A stretch of 64,000 nucleotides of DNA, taken from the NCBI GenBank assembly GCA_037903475.1, contig JBAJFG010000131.1:186001-250000 (forward strand). The letters are read 5' to 3'. The translations under genes and the position numbers were made by a program. The stretch's first letter is position 1, and each line of letters starts with the position of its first letter. This DNA comes from Ancylostoma caninum (Eukaryota > Nematoda > Chromadorea > Rhabditida > Ancylostomatidae). Of the stretch, positions 45,933 to 58,189 are shown piece after piece. The notes beneath the pieces are model-generated. The model saw nothing but the letters and a program-made list of their open reading frames with translations, was not told the origin of the DNA and made no database searches.

Positions 45933-46068
45933 GGGCCCGGGTACACTATTGAGAGCCAGAGTGAACGAAGTACCCAGGGTGAACATGTTGCCGCTGGCGA
46001 AAACGATGGGTAAATCTCTTGAATGTTAACACTTTTACTTTGGATAGAATCAATGATGTATACGGCCA
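45933..46068. repeat. Foldback element of the ACCCAGGGTAA family, copy 3
   Basis: GGGCCCGGGTACACTATTGAG, GTACCCAGGGTGAACATGTT and the inverted TTACTTTGGATAGAATCAAT-GATGTATACGGCC. More diverged than copies 1-2. Confidence 0.6.
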
Positions 46069-46660
46069 CTGGAAGCAACAGGAAAAGCGGCAGCCCCCGC
46101 AACGCCCGACAACCGTGACACCTCGTTTTTTTTTACGTTGCAAGAATGAATGGCCATCACTGTACGTGTGGATCAGTGTCAGTCAATATCGATCAGTGTT
46201 TTTATATTCCCCTGTGTGACTAGGTAAATATTGTAGATATATTCAAAAAAAACAATAGAATTGGGTTTTGCTTACAAGGAAAGTGCGCGAAGCTAAGCTG
46301 CGAATTCAAGATGACACCTATATGGTTCGAGAGCCTGTCCAAGACGATGTTCAATCATGTACTTGAAATTTGCTGAACGGTTAATAGAAGCTCAGAAGAA
46401 AAGAGCGGAAAATGGATGTACACTTTAGGATTTGATCTTGCGAGCATGTTCACGACAAGCGAGAAACTTACCTTTGCGCCATAACCATTTCCCAGTGCTA
46501 TCTTGTGCTCCTGCATTCGTAGAGACAGATCATATGCGCCTTTAAAACCACGCATAACTCCTTACAGAGACAAGACTTAGGAAGGATGAAAACAGATTTG
46601 AAACCAGCGTCGCGAGCTGCACAAGGCAGTGTACACCAAGTCACAAATCCATAGTATCCA

Positions 46661-46891
46661 TTGTGTCCTTCCCTTGCTCCAAGTGGTATTCTGAGCTCCT
46701 GTAGACCATTTAGCAGATTTCAAGTGTGTAGGTCGTTACAGCACGTTGGACAGTCTCTCTACCCTTATAGGTCACGCTATGGATTAGCAGCTTTTCTTCG
46801 TGCACTGCCCTTGTTAGGAAAACCAGTCCTGACTGCCCTAGAAAGGCGTGGCGAAGATTTGGTGAATAGCAGCGTTGCTCAAAGCTCATGA
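46661..46891 (+). pseudogene. ORF with a Polinton/virus-like minor-structural-protein signature (tentative)
   Basis: The frame ends in SRYGLAAFLRALPLLGKP-VLTALERRGEDLV. This resembles the Gly-hydrophobic-basic motif seen in small structural proteins of Polinton/Maverick-type elements. No polymerase, integrase or protease accompanies it, so at most this is a fossil fragment. It could equally be chance or a host exon. Confidence 0.22.
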
Positions 46892-46899
46892 CTAACAGA

Positions 46900-48897
46900 A
46901 AACTTTCAAAAAGTATTAGAACAGAGTACTCGGTATAGTTTAAATAAAAAAGCTTAACTCCTGCTTCTAGCTGCTTCTAACGCTCAGTACAGAGAACGAT
47001 CAGCGATGTTGCTAGAGGGTGCTGTGTAATCTTGACACCTCAATGACAAAGAACCAATGTTTTACCCGACCTGAACCCGTTCAACCGTTCTCTACCGGTA
47101 TTCAAAGGAGTAGACATTCACCGCTGGTGACCTCAATGATGCATCCGGGTGCTGGAAAGATTTCTAGCACAGCTCTAAACTCTGCAAACCCATCTCTTCT
47201 AAATCTAGAACTAAGCCTGTAGTGAATATCGCCCACTTGGGTGGTGGTTATCTTTCTTGAATGTCTCAGAGCTTCCTCAACCGCCAGAGAAGTACATACT
47301 TGCAGGGAAGAATTCAATTAGCTTGTTTGCACGCATTGTCCTCATTTCTATCACGTTTGCATTGATTATTCTGACTTCGTCTTTTTCTGTCGTCTGCCAC
47401 TGCGCATCTGTGAAATTTTGCCTTCTCTCCAGCAGCAGTGAACCAAGATCACTGGAAGTGCATGTTGAATATTCTATTTTCTCACTCAGTTGTCGGCTCT
47501 ATCCACCTGAAATGCTCGTAAATCCCATCGTATTTCCATAATTTCCAAGAGAATTAAATTGTGTGCGACACTAGGACTGCAGTGAAAAGAATGGACAACT
47601 ACTTCGCGCGAAAGATCAATTCTAAATAAAGATGCTGATGTGCACAACCAGTTTGCCTGCACATCTGTGTACGAACTATTTTTTCAACCAGCGCGGGTGC
47701 CATCCCTATCACATGAGAACCACCTACAGACATGAGAACCTGTTCTGTTCTTGCCATAGTTTTTGCCCATTAAATTCGAATTACATAGGTTATAATATTG
47801 ATGTGTTGTAAGTACATTTTTGTGTATGAGAGAGTACTTTCGAGAAGAAGAATTAAATAATTCGAAATTCCTACTGGTCTGCTGTTCCAATTAGTCAAGA
47901 AGTGAAAAACAGGTGCTTAACTATCGATTTACTGGAATGGCAAAAACGGCTATTCGGATGATAGATTGGTCCGGAAAAAACAAGACTCGATTACTCGACT
48001 ATCTGAATGTTGGGAAGAAAGTTTGAATGCCAATGTATAATATAATTAGCATAGGAAGTTTACAGGGCTTTCATCGTATATAGTTTTATATACTATGCAT
48101 ATATTCTAGAAAAAATTTGGTGTTTGGCTAAAGAAAAGCTACAAGAGCTTTTGCAATCCTTTGGTTCTCTTCTTTTTTCTGCTTTTTTGTTACACTAGGC
48201 GCACCTTTGGATTCAATAGTGTATACATACGATAGAATGAGTTAAACACATGCAAGTTCTAGGCAATCCAGACAATTCTAGTTGGTTTTGTTTTTGTCCC
48301 AGTGCAGTCCGATTTTTCAAATATTCATTTTTTTACTCTAATTATTGATCATCACGATATTGTTTGCCTTCAATTTCTAGCCAAATTTTCATTTGTGGTC
48401 TACCGAACAAATAAATAAATATTTAATTGAATAAGTGCTTCCTAGACGCTTACCATTTCACCGATTGGTGAACACTACTGGTTCTTGTTTTTTTTTCTAA
48501 TTTCTTCCAAGGAATCGAAAGTGGAGATGTGTGCAATCGATGTTAACATGATTAATGTGCCATAAATTCTCCAATCGATGCAGAAATGGCTTTCATTCGT
48601 CTGCGTAAGAGCTTAGTCAGCGGAAACTCCAGAAAAACAATGATAGCTGTCACATCGTCAAGCAAAAAAAGGTATGAAAACAACTCGGAAATGCCCGTAT
48701 ACTTTGCTTTCCTGTCACTGTTGTGTTCAATTTTTTTTCTGGATTGTATGAAGCATTTGCTGTTTTTAATGTTTTCCGTTCACAGCTATCAGTTGCAGCT
48801 TCGGTGGGAAAGAGTTGTTTTGATGGTGGTGTGTAACCTCAGAATCGATCTCGAGATTTCCATTATACATTAGAAAAATTTTCAGGGGATGCTGATC
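46900..48897. other. Unassigned spacer
   Basis: ORFs up to 95 codons without motifs. GGTGACCTCAATGATGCATC-CGGGTGC near 47126 is a half-copy of the ACCCAGGGTAA foldback end. No gene is supported. Confidence 0.4.
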
Positions 48898-49564
48898 TTA
48901 AACACAGCGTCCCACCTCAAGATCGTTTTTGAGATCTCAACGTGAAAAGAATCTCCAAGAGCTGGCGATCACAACGGTATACGTGATTCTATGCAAGACT
49001 GCTGAAAAACCCCATTTCCGAGTCCCAATTTTTAAGAGCCTTTGGGAGGAGCCGGGGGCGGAGCTAAGCAACTTTCCGAATAATTCACTCCAGGAAGCAC
49101 ACCATGTGAGGAAATTCATATTCCTTGTGAGGGTTGCTCATCAACTCCCTAAAAGAATAGGAAGAGTCTTCCGTTTATGACTGGCAAAGGAGTTCACGGT
49201 CTGAAAACCCTGCAATTCTGCCTTGGCTCCGGAGCCAGTGCAGGACTGCAGGGTTTCCGTCCAACGTACTCCCTTGCTCGTTGCAAATAGAGCGCAGTTT
49301 CTACTCTGTTAGGAAGTTGATGAGGAACCCTCACGAGGAGTACGAACTTCGTCAGGAGGCGCGCTTCCTGGAGTGAATTATTCGGAAATTTACTAAGCCC
49401 CGCCCCCGGCTCCGCACAAAGGCTCCTTTGAAATTGGGGCTTGGAAATGGAGTTTTTCAGCAGTCTTGCATGGAATCACGTATACCATTGTGATCATCAA
49501 CTCCTAGAGATCCTTTTCAGATCAAAATCTCAGCAACGATTTTGAGGTGGGACGCTGCCTTTAA
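48898..49564. mobile_element. Large foldback element, 667 bp, TTAA-flanked
   Basis: Left arm 48898-49140 and right arm 49325-49564 are inverted copies, about 85% alike: TTAAA-CAGCGTCCCACCTCAA, GGTATACGTGATTC, AAGACTGCTGAAAAAC, GAGCCGGGGGCGG and CCGAATAATTCACTCCAGGA. TTAA stands at both ends. The loop (49141-49324) holds CCTGCAATTCTGCC / GGACTGCAGGG. No transposase. Confidence 0.8.
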
Positions 49565-50055
49565 CGGTATACATACGTACTTTCCTACAAGAATGACGGA
49601 AAACCGCTTTTTCAATTTAATCTTTCTGGTGAGTTGGAGATGCACGTTGCTACAGCCAACAGAAGAAGTTGCAGAGTTGCTGCAGTGGGGGAGCGGTGAT
49701 ATCGATCGAGGGCACCTGACGTGTTGGCAGTGCAACTCCTTGTGGTAGCTGTCGCAACGGCTACCTCGAACTCTCCAAAAACAACAAGTTCAAAAATCAT
49801 TTTCTCAGCAATTTTTGAAGAAAGTGTTTACACTCTTGTGATTAGCATCGTTTGAAGATTCTTATGGAGTTAAATTCTCAGAACCGATTCTGGGCTGAGA
49901 CTGCTTTTTAGAAACGCTCCACGGACAAGAATCTTGTGCTGGCTATCAGAAATAGGCTATGCAGAATCTTATGTTTGACGCCCCGCTCCACTGTTTCTTT
50001 CTGTATTTCTCCCTCTCCCTCCACACCTTCTCTTCCTCTCCCCCCCCCCCCCAAA

Positions 50056-50114
50056 CAGTCATAGCTGACCAAAGGCTTCCAGCGCCACTGGCCGCCTTTG
50101 GTCAGCTATGACTG
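50056..50114. repeat. Perfect 21-bp inverted repeat with a 17-nt loop
   Basis: Left arm 50056-50076 (starts CAGTCATAGCTGACC) pairs without mismatch with 50094-50114. The loop has an internal CCAG/CTGG stem. A C-run (50039-50052) precedes it. Confidence 0.9.
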
Positions 50115-52254
50115 CGTTCTTATTTCCGGAACTCGAGTATTTATTTTTGAAGGCCAGCTACGTAATAAGGGCCAGGCTTTTGCCATCACTCCTTCCTTTT
50201 ATCCTCTTCATGACTCATTTATGTACTTACATAATAACTCATCAAGGACATCAATAGAGTGTGTTTTCATTCCGTTTTTAAAAACACTGCGAAGCACTTC
50301 TTTGAGCTAACCCTTTACAAATGCATGCTTCCACGAAAGTTTCGTCTTACGTCATTACTTTGCTATTTTCGCTGCAAATGTGTCTCTTTATTTCCCTTAT
50401 TCATGGAAAAAGCCTGAAAGTGATAATGTTCACACGTCGTTACCTCATTCTTATACGCATGGAATGTAATCGAGACGGCTTGTTTGTTGTCTTCACAGAC
50501 GCAGACATGCATTAGCATACGCAGCTTCACGTCTATTCGTCTTTCTTAATTTGGCCAGAAGACTCGCTACACATCTTTTCCGCTTCTTAACAAGTAAATG
50601 AATGAGTAAATAAATAAATATGTAGATAAATGAATAAATAGAATTCTCTCACGTAAATCTGGCACTGTTTTTGTTCCCCTCACAGCCACTGTGATCTATA
50701 TAAACTTAACTGTATTATCTTCTCTTTCCATTATCTATTTACCTCCTTTGATATACTATGTTTTCACTATTACTTCTGACTTCTTCGCATTACTTCTAAT
50801 TCGGCCAGCACATCTTTATTGTGCTAATTAGCAAACAAATAACTAAACAAATAAATGAAGCGGATAAATGTCTCACTTCCTGCCTTTTATGCTTCGTGAA
50901 CAGCTATGCAAATCAATGGCCTATCCCTATTCTTCTGTGCCTTCTCCATATCTGAAGGGTCCCTTATATGACTAGAGAATCATCGAAGCTGAAGCCAGCA
51001 GAGAAAATCTGCTCTACATAGCTCTACGTCCATCCGTACTCCGTACTGTCTGTGTCTGACTCTTAAAGGATGCAAAAATACACCTCTCCACAATTGCTGC
51101 CGTCCTTTCTCAACTGCTGCTAAAAAGTAAAAAGCTTCTGCAGTAACTGGGAGGAGGACAGCAGCAATTCGGGACGGACATGGCTTTGAAATGGACATGC
51201 TACGCTGTTCGGACTGCTTCTCAGCTGCACAGTTTTCATAGTTGTCAATTTCCGAAATCACGTTGGATTTGGCAGTTCTTTGGTCACTATCTCTTTCGAT
51301 TTGTTATTTGCTCCAATTCTAGTGGCTTATCGTCTCAATTTCGCTGCGTTATCAGCGATACGTAACGCTTGTTGTCTAGACACAACAGTCAATTTGGTTG
51401 CCCCTGGCTTACCTTATTTTGCGGAAGAATTTTATGAAGTTCTAAGGATGGCCGGTCTTTATGAAGTGGCATATTTTCGAATTGTTGAAATATCATGAAT
51501 AGGACTAATTTTGCAGGGATACCCTGCATTTCTTTGCCAAAATGTTGACATCCTTCCTGCTTATTTCCTACCCAAGATTAAATGGCTATCTGAGAGAATC
51601 GAGAGGTTAACAAGATTTCCTGCTCAAGTCAAAAACCATATCTCATCCTCATAAGCGCAATGTCCGCGATGTTTCTTATTCTTTCCTCCCTTCGTCGTAA
51701 CTTCCATAGATGTCTTCCATTTGCCAAAAAAGTAGGTTTTCAGAACTGGGATGGTTATTCTAACTGGATATACATTTGAAATCCGAAAATATGAAAACAT
51801 TCGGTCATGAAGTACCCAAATTCACTAACAACATAATCAGGAGTTGCTGTATACAGAATAATTTACAATTTACAATAATCATTGTGAGAAGCAAAGATTA
51901 GGATAAAGGTTGGGCGAAACTAAAACCCTCAAATTCAGAGCTTGAAGTGCCAACAAATAATCAGAAACTCAATCAAATTTCTGTGGTGGATTTCTGCTGA
52001 TCCCTGACTCATCATGAGGACCGCGCACCTTTTTGGCGATTACTTTATGTGAGCATGCCGCTGAAATACATTAATTAGACAATTAGCGAGTTATCAATGG
52101 GTAATATTTCATGGATTTAGCTTTTTCATTACGAAACGTGTCATCCTTCGCTTTTATCGGTTCTACAGATCTTATTTCCAGTTTTCCTTATATTTTTAGC
52201 AGGTTATTGATTGACAGCATTCCATAACCTCGATTTTTTGCTGCTGTATCATGC
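50115..52254. other. Unassigned spacer
   Basis: AT low-complexity tract (AAATAAATAAATATGTAG) near 50600. The plus-strand frame 51280-51498 (VTISFDLLFAPILVAYRLNF) is hydrophobic but unsupported. Nothing else is seen. Confidence 0.35.
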
Positions 52255-52400
52255 TGCTGGACCCGAGTGAGTCATTGGAATTACCCATGGTATCCAAGTT
52301 CACACTATACCTGAGACCCATCAATATGTTTATCCATAGACTTTGCCTATCTCATGTATCCATGTGTGAAAAAGCAACCATTATTGTCCCGTGAGCATTT
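52255..52400. repeat. Foldback element of the ACCCAGGGTAA family, copy 4 (degenerate)
   Basis: CTGGACCCGAGTGAGTCATT-GGAATTACCCATGG on the left; the right arm is poorly preserved. Included by similarity to copies 2 and 5. Confidence 0.4.
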
Positions 52401-52546
52401 TTGGGATTAGCCGCGCTGAACTTGATAACTTGCCCAAACTTACCCTCTGTTTGGACTGGCACCCATTGATGTGTTTACCTATACGTTACGATGTCTATAC
52501 GCGTCTGTCACCCATGGGTATAAGCTTATCCTCCCAGTTAAGCATC

Positions 52547-52670
52547 GGGCCCTCATGCATCGCGGAGATTACCTAGGGTAAATGTGTGAACGCCCACTAA
52601 ATTTACCTATAATTGACGCGGGCGTCAACCCATTTACCTTGGGTAGTTGCGATAATTCATTCAGGCATGG
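52547..52670. repeat. Foldback element of the ACCCAGGGTAA family, copy 5
   Basis: GGGCCCTCATGCATCGCGGA-GATTACCTAGGGTAAATGTG and AACGCCC pair with GGGCGTCAACCCATTTACC-TTGGGTAGTTGCGATAATTC. About 124 bp. Confidence 0.75.
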
Positions 52671-55644
52671 AATACTGTCGACAAATGGCTTTTCAAAAAT
52701 ATGTGTGGGTAAAAATGTTGCTCAGTCTTGCGCCCATGGGTAATCACGCTACGGGTATGAGATTACCTATCCTTGTAATGATGGAAGAGGACTCTCATCC
52801 GTTTCCACAGGATTTCCATCCTCTTTCGCATTACCTTCTCCATTTTTGAGCTGCTTCAATTTTCTTTTTTCTTTTTTTTTTTGAACAACTCCATTTTTGG
52901 TGCGAGCTTCTCTTTTCATTCAAAGGCACATTCCAGAGCAGTGCTTCTTCCTATGTGCTCTGCAAAACAAATCTTATGTGATTCACCTTCCCGTCTTTTT
53001 ACAAAAACATCTGAGCGATTAGCTGTATCGATTCGCAGCTATGAAAACGTCTGATTGAGAAATAATCCCGAATTTCATGACACCGCCATGTCAGGAGCAG
53101 CCATCGGAATATCGTCGCTCGCTTCAGCGCGGCCGCAAATCCATATTCATAGTCGGCTGAGTCATTGTGTATGTATGTGTCGGAATCGGCGGCCTGCACT
53201 GAATTGTTACATTTTTTTCTGTAAAACCACTCTCACATGTATGTCGCTGTGTGCTGCGCCTATTTCTCTCCTGTGTCGCTTTTCTTCCACGTGTTCGGGA
53301 TGTTTCTGGATATTTCCTACACGTAGTTCAATGGTCATTATGTGAGTTTGTCTTAGACGAAATGCCGCACTTTGTCGCTAATATTCGATCGCAGACTCGG
53401 TTTCTAGTGTCTCGTGGATGGGCGTAGGATGAAAAGTATGCAATCGAGGGATAGCTAGACCAGGTGAACGTCGGATATTGTAGCACTTCGTCGCCCGATT
53501 GTATGCGCCTTCACACTACCACGTGTTCAACGAACCAACGAAGCGCCAGCTTACAGCAGACATGTCATTCGTGACTCGTTAAACGCCGTTCTAAGAGTTG
53601 TACCTCGACTTATCATTGGATCTTAGGTTCAAACTTGCTTCCATACCATTAACCTATGCGCAGCCACTCCACTGTGTAACCATCGACCAAGCCAGGCACC
53701 AGCTTACACCCAACTGATCGAGCTGTTTTTTGAAGAATGTAAACTGACGCATCGTTGGATTTCAGCAAGAAGAAGAATGATCGTTCTTTTGAACGCATGC
53801 ATGTTTTGACAATAATATGATTTTTATGCCGCATTATTCCATCCATTCCCTAGTAGCGTCTTCTCGATGGCACGTCTCCATTATTACTGGAAATTTTTTA
53901 TGTATGACACCTTTAGGCATTTAATGGAAGTGAAGCAGAATAGTGTCTTCTCGACGAATCCAAAATTCAAAGGCAAGGATGTTCCATTTTCTGGGAATTT
54001 TCTTGGTGGAATAGTGCCATGACGAACCTTTCCCACATTTTTATCTCTTAAGGCTGGATTTTCACCCATACTTGGCCTTCGAGATCCATTCTACTAAAAG
54101 ATTTTGTCAAAATCCGTCCCGACCCATAAAAAGCATTTTAAATCTTGCCGAACTCCTGTCCTAACTTCAGGCAAATGCAGTTCGGAATTGGTTAAAGCAA
54201 GTCTTTGGGAACATTTTGTAGTGGATAAAATCGCGACGGACAAATTTGGCCGTGTTGGACAAATTGAAGTCCAACCTCTTTAACACTAAGTTGTAATAGC
54301 AACCTCTTGTTGGCTCAGGGACCTGGAAAATTACCTTTCATGTTAGTTGCACATCCTACGTACAAACTTAAGAGACTATCATTGATTTGATAACAAACAG
54401 CTGCCCTAGTACAAAACTCTCCTATCTCACCGTGAGCTTGGTAAATTCTTATGCTTAGCCATACTACACGACAGAGTATGACGCCTGCACCGCTGACGCT
54501 AGGACGCATCGATTTTGATGGTTATCGATTCCCGTAGCGACCGCCGAAGGTGCTGGAGTCGATTTCACAGGAAGACAGCGACACGACACATATTCTACGT
54601 GGAGCAGGCCTTAGCGCATGAAATCTTATACGAATGCACCGATGGCGTCCTCAATCCTACCCCCCCCCCCCCTCCACCCCCCACCCCACAATAGCAAATT
54701 TCACAGAATTGCTTTATAATGGGGATAAGATTGTTTCATAGGCTCAATTGTAATCCTCCACTTAAATGGTAATTTTTACTCTCTATCCAAGACCTTTTAA
54801 ATTTGAGGCTAACTTTCAGTAGCTTTAATCAGGACCAAGCTCCTTTCCGTCAATCATCCTCCGAAAGATTCTACGTCCACCAATGATATACATCTCTTTA
54901 CCTCAAGAAAGAGAAAGAAGTCCCCTAAAGCCCTCTCAATTTTGATTTTGCTCTGATTACTCGTCCCATCCAGTGAGGCAAAATAACCTCACCATCCCTG
55001 CTCGGCGTAGTGCGTAAGTGCCCTTTATCACGCCATGACCTCTTTTGCAATGCATAAAAAATCTTCAAAAACGGATGCGTAGTTGTTGTGTGCTTCCTCT
55101 AGAACGCAGTCGTCTTTACTTTGCTCTAGGTGTCCAGCAGTAGGAATTATGAGTAGGGTGGTGCTACACCGAGGACTGAAGAGCAGACAATAAAGAACTG
55201 ATTTACTAAGAGTGATGAAAGAATTGATGCACAAAAGCAAGCTCTTGCACTAACCGGTTTCGGGGCTTGAACTAGACCAGAAGTTTAGCTTCCTTGGCGC
55301 CCTCATTATATTCTCAAAAACGCATCGTTATCCACCTGTTCGAGCACCAGCTGTTCGAAGCCACACAACTTCATGTAGGCAGTGAAACCCACCATATCTC
55401 TTCGCTTTTTATGGATGCTCCCTGAATCATGGTAATGCGCGCAGTCACCTACCATTTCCTCGCTTTTTCGCCGATACGACTCGTCGGGACATCTGACCTT
55501 ACTGGTTTAGTTGGGGATGTCACTCATTTAGTCCCAAAAAATTAGCCACTTTAACAGTAGGGATAATGGGATGTTTTCGGGAACGTTCTGAGCTTGGAAA
55601 ACCCTGAATGGACGAGTTTCTTGAGCAAAAGTTAATCTGTCTTG
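52671..55644. other. Long unassigned spacer
   Basis: C-runs at 54661-54672. The minus frame 54069-53884 (MGENPALRDKNVGKVRHGTI) looks protein-like but is isolated. No gene or repeat is supported. Confidence 0.35.
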
Positions 55645-55924
55645 CAGTGGCGGACGCAGAAAGTGGGCGGGAGGGGGGGGGAGGCGTGGGAAAAAAGTGG
55701 GGTCTCCGCCGTTTGGGGACCCAGACGGAAAATAAAACTAATAAAAACATTAGTTATAATAATAAATAATAAATAAAAATTGTGTTAAAAATAACATTAA
55801 AAATAAAGAAGTGAAAATAAACTAATACAAGATTTTTCAAGATTTTTATATGTATTGTAAAACAATTTAAAAAATTTGCGGACTCATTCTCGGGGAGCCG
55901 CCCCCCCCTCTGCGTCCGCCACTG
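55645..55924. mobile_element. hAT MITE, 280 bp, complete
   Basis: CAGTGGCGGACGCAG and CTGCGTCCGCCACTG (after TCT) are the inverted ends. Flanks CTGTCTTG and CAGTCTTG agree at 7 of 8 bases. Orientation is opposite to the 12935 and 57916 copies. Confidence 0.88.
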
Positions 55925-56297
55925 CAGTCTTGCATTAGTTATCATGAATGACTGAGAGGACTTGTTCTAACGAGAAAACCCATTTTCGCACGGAGAACTT
56001 GTCCACCATTGACGAGCGAATTGAGCACAACCTTCTCGGGAACGTTCACGAGTGTCACTACACATGATGCGATGAACTACAACAAGACATCCAAAGGGGT
56101 TGTTCCGTTCATACAGTGTTATACAGAGTAAGTAGCTACTTACTACGTCTCCGCATTTTCCGACTCCTCCCTCAGATTCCGCAAGAAAAGGAATCTTAGA
56201 ACAAAACGTATCAATCCATCTTTCAGAGATTTCCAAGTGATTCTTTGTCATTAATTTGTTAGCTGTTGAATTGTTTCGCACATAAAATCCTTACGCG

Positions 56298-56736
56298 CAA
56301 TCGGCGGAAAATTTTCGAGCGCGCCCAGCATGCGGCGCGGCCTTCTTGTGGCAGCGGTCCCCAGTTATTCGTCAGATTCTTGGCCCAGGTGAGTGTTTTT
56401 CTTTCATTTTTTTCTTTAACTGAAGTTTATCTGAAGCTGTGAGGCCTGTGGCTGACCGAGATCGACCCCACAGCCCCGCATGCCTCATATTTCGCACGTT
56501 TTCCCCATACATGCCCCCAAATGCTTTTTTATTGTTTTTATGAGGCATGCGGGGTCGTCCAATCGACATCGGTCAGCCACAGACCTCACACCTTCAGATA
56601 AACTTCAATCAGGGAAAAAAACGAAGGAAGAACACTCAGCTGGGCCAAAAATCTGACGAATGACGGGGGACCGCTGCCACAAGAGCGCCGCGCACGCGCC
56701 CCATGCTGGGCGCGCTCGAAAATTTTCCACCGATTG
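56298..56736. mobile_element. Foldback element, 439 bp, nearly all inverted repeat
   Basis: Left arm from CAATCGGCGGAAAATTTTCG and right arm to CGAAAATTTTCCACCGATTG pair over about 180 bp, through GCGCGCCCAGCATG, GGCAGCGGTCCCC, TTTATCTGAAG and CCCCGCATGCCTCAT. The loop of about 50 nt is near 56490-56535. No TSD is certain. Confidence 0.82.
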
Positions 56737-57590
56737 TGTGTGGGGACTTTACCGGCTCTACCTAGATTAGGCCTAATTTATCCAGCTAAAGAATTGCCCT
56801 AGTGTTATTTTGGTCATCTCAGAAGTTACACGCATCCTGTCAAGAACGTTCCAAATTGCAACGAAGCCCAAATACTTTGTCTTCTCCATGAATCATCGAG
56901 TTTTTCATTCACAAGTATTTTGCACCCGGCGGGCAAATTTCTGGTTTCAAAATTTCGTAATTGTCCCACAAAATCACTTTTGGACATGAATCCAGCAATG
57001 AGTTAAGTCATACATAGTTTCGAAAGAATAAACATGGATTGAATTGAAAGTTTCAATAATCAAGTCAAAAATTTAAAGTAAAGAGGGCAGTGCTTGCCTT
57101 CTTCACATCACTATCTACTTCTGCTTCCTCTGTTATCGAGCCGGTATAACACATTATTCATTCTTTTTTCTTTAGTGTCAAGACCCAAGGAGTGGTAAAA
57201 GAAATAAATATTTGAATCTTTAACGTATGGTAAGATTAATATGGGCCAATATTTCTTCTGTCCTGGCTGCCACCTACCAACACATTTGTTCTCGATGAGC
57301 GCGAAGGTTTCATTTGTCTTTTCTTCACTTGTTCACTGATCATAGTTATCCACTCAAATTTCACTTAAACGAACTGTGACGTCATTCTAATCCTGAGTGT
57401 GAACACCATGATGTGGGTCAAAGGTGAGCAGATTCAGAATTTTGTACGTGGAGTATAACTTAAGTTGGGCATCCAAGCTTCTGCAATAATTTTTCCCGTA
57501 GAATCACAGTGGCTGAAATCGGTTTAATGCAGTGCCGTGTAGAAGTTTTGATTCCGATTTTATGTGCGCAGCGGAAAAAGCACTGTCAGT
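56737..57590. other. Unassigned spacer
   Basis: No ORF of note and no repeat recognised. Confidence 0.4.
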
Positions 57591-57854
57591 CAGTGGCAGA
57601 CGTAGAGAGTGGGCGAGAGGGGGGGGGGGTTACGAAAAAATGGGGTCCGCGCCATTTTGGCGACCCAGATGGAAAATAAAATCAACAGAACTATTAGTTG
57701 TAATCATAAATAACTAATAAAAATTAGTTAGAATGATAATAGGAATAAGCGATTGAAAATAAAGTCATAAATTTTTTTTTGTTTTATAAAGTATTTTCAA
57801 GAATTTAAAGACCCATTCTCGATTCAGGAAGGGTGCCCCTTTCCGTCCGCCATA
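57591..57854. mobile_element. hAT MITE, degenerate copy
   Basis: CAGTGGCAGACGTAGAGAGT, G-run, CGACCCAGATGGAAAATAAA and AAAGACCCATTCTCGATTC, ending CCGTCCGCCATAG. Ends are mutated and no target duplication is visible. Confidence 0.75.
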
Positions 57855-57915
57855 GCTACATTCATTCTAGCGGAGCTGTACGAAGAATACAAGGAATGAT
57901 GACCTATGTATGTAC

Positions 57916-58189
57916 CAGTGGCGGACGCAGGGGGGGGGGCGCGCCCCCCCCCGAGAATGGGTCGCCAAATTTTCGAAATTACTTTACAATACAAATAAAA
58001 ATCTTGTGTTAGTTTATTTTTAATTGTTTATTTTTATTATTATTTTTAATATATTTTTTATTTATTGTTTATTATTATAATTAATATTATTATTAATTTT
58101 ATTTTCCGTCTGGGTCCCCAAAACGGCGGAGACCCCACTTTTCTTCCCACGCCCCCCCCCCTCCCGCCCACTTTCTGCGTCCGCCACTG
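57916..58189. mobile_element. hAT MITE, 274 bp, complete, perfect target duplication
   Basis: Same sequence and orientation as 12935-13213. Flanked by GTATGTAC at 57908-57915 and 58190-58197. Differences from the other copy are confined, by eye, to C/G homopolymer lengths, implying recent movement. Confidence 0.93.
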
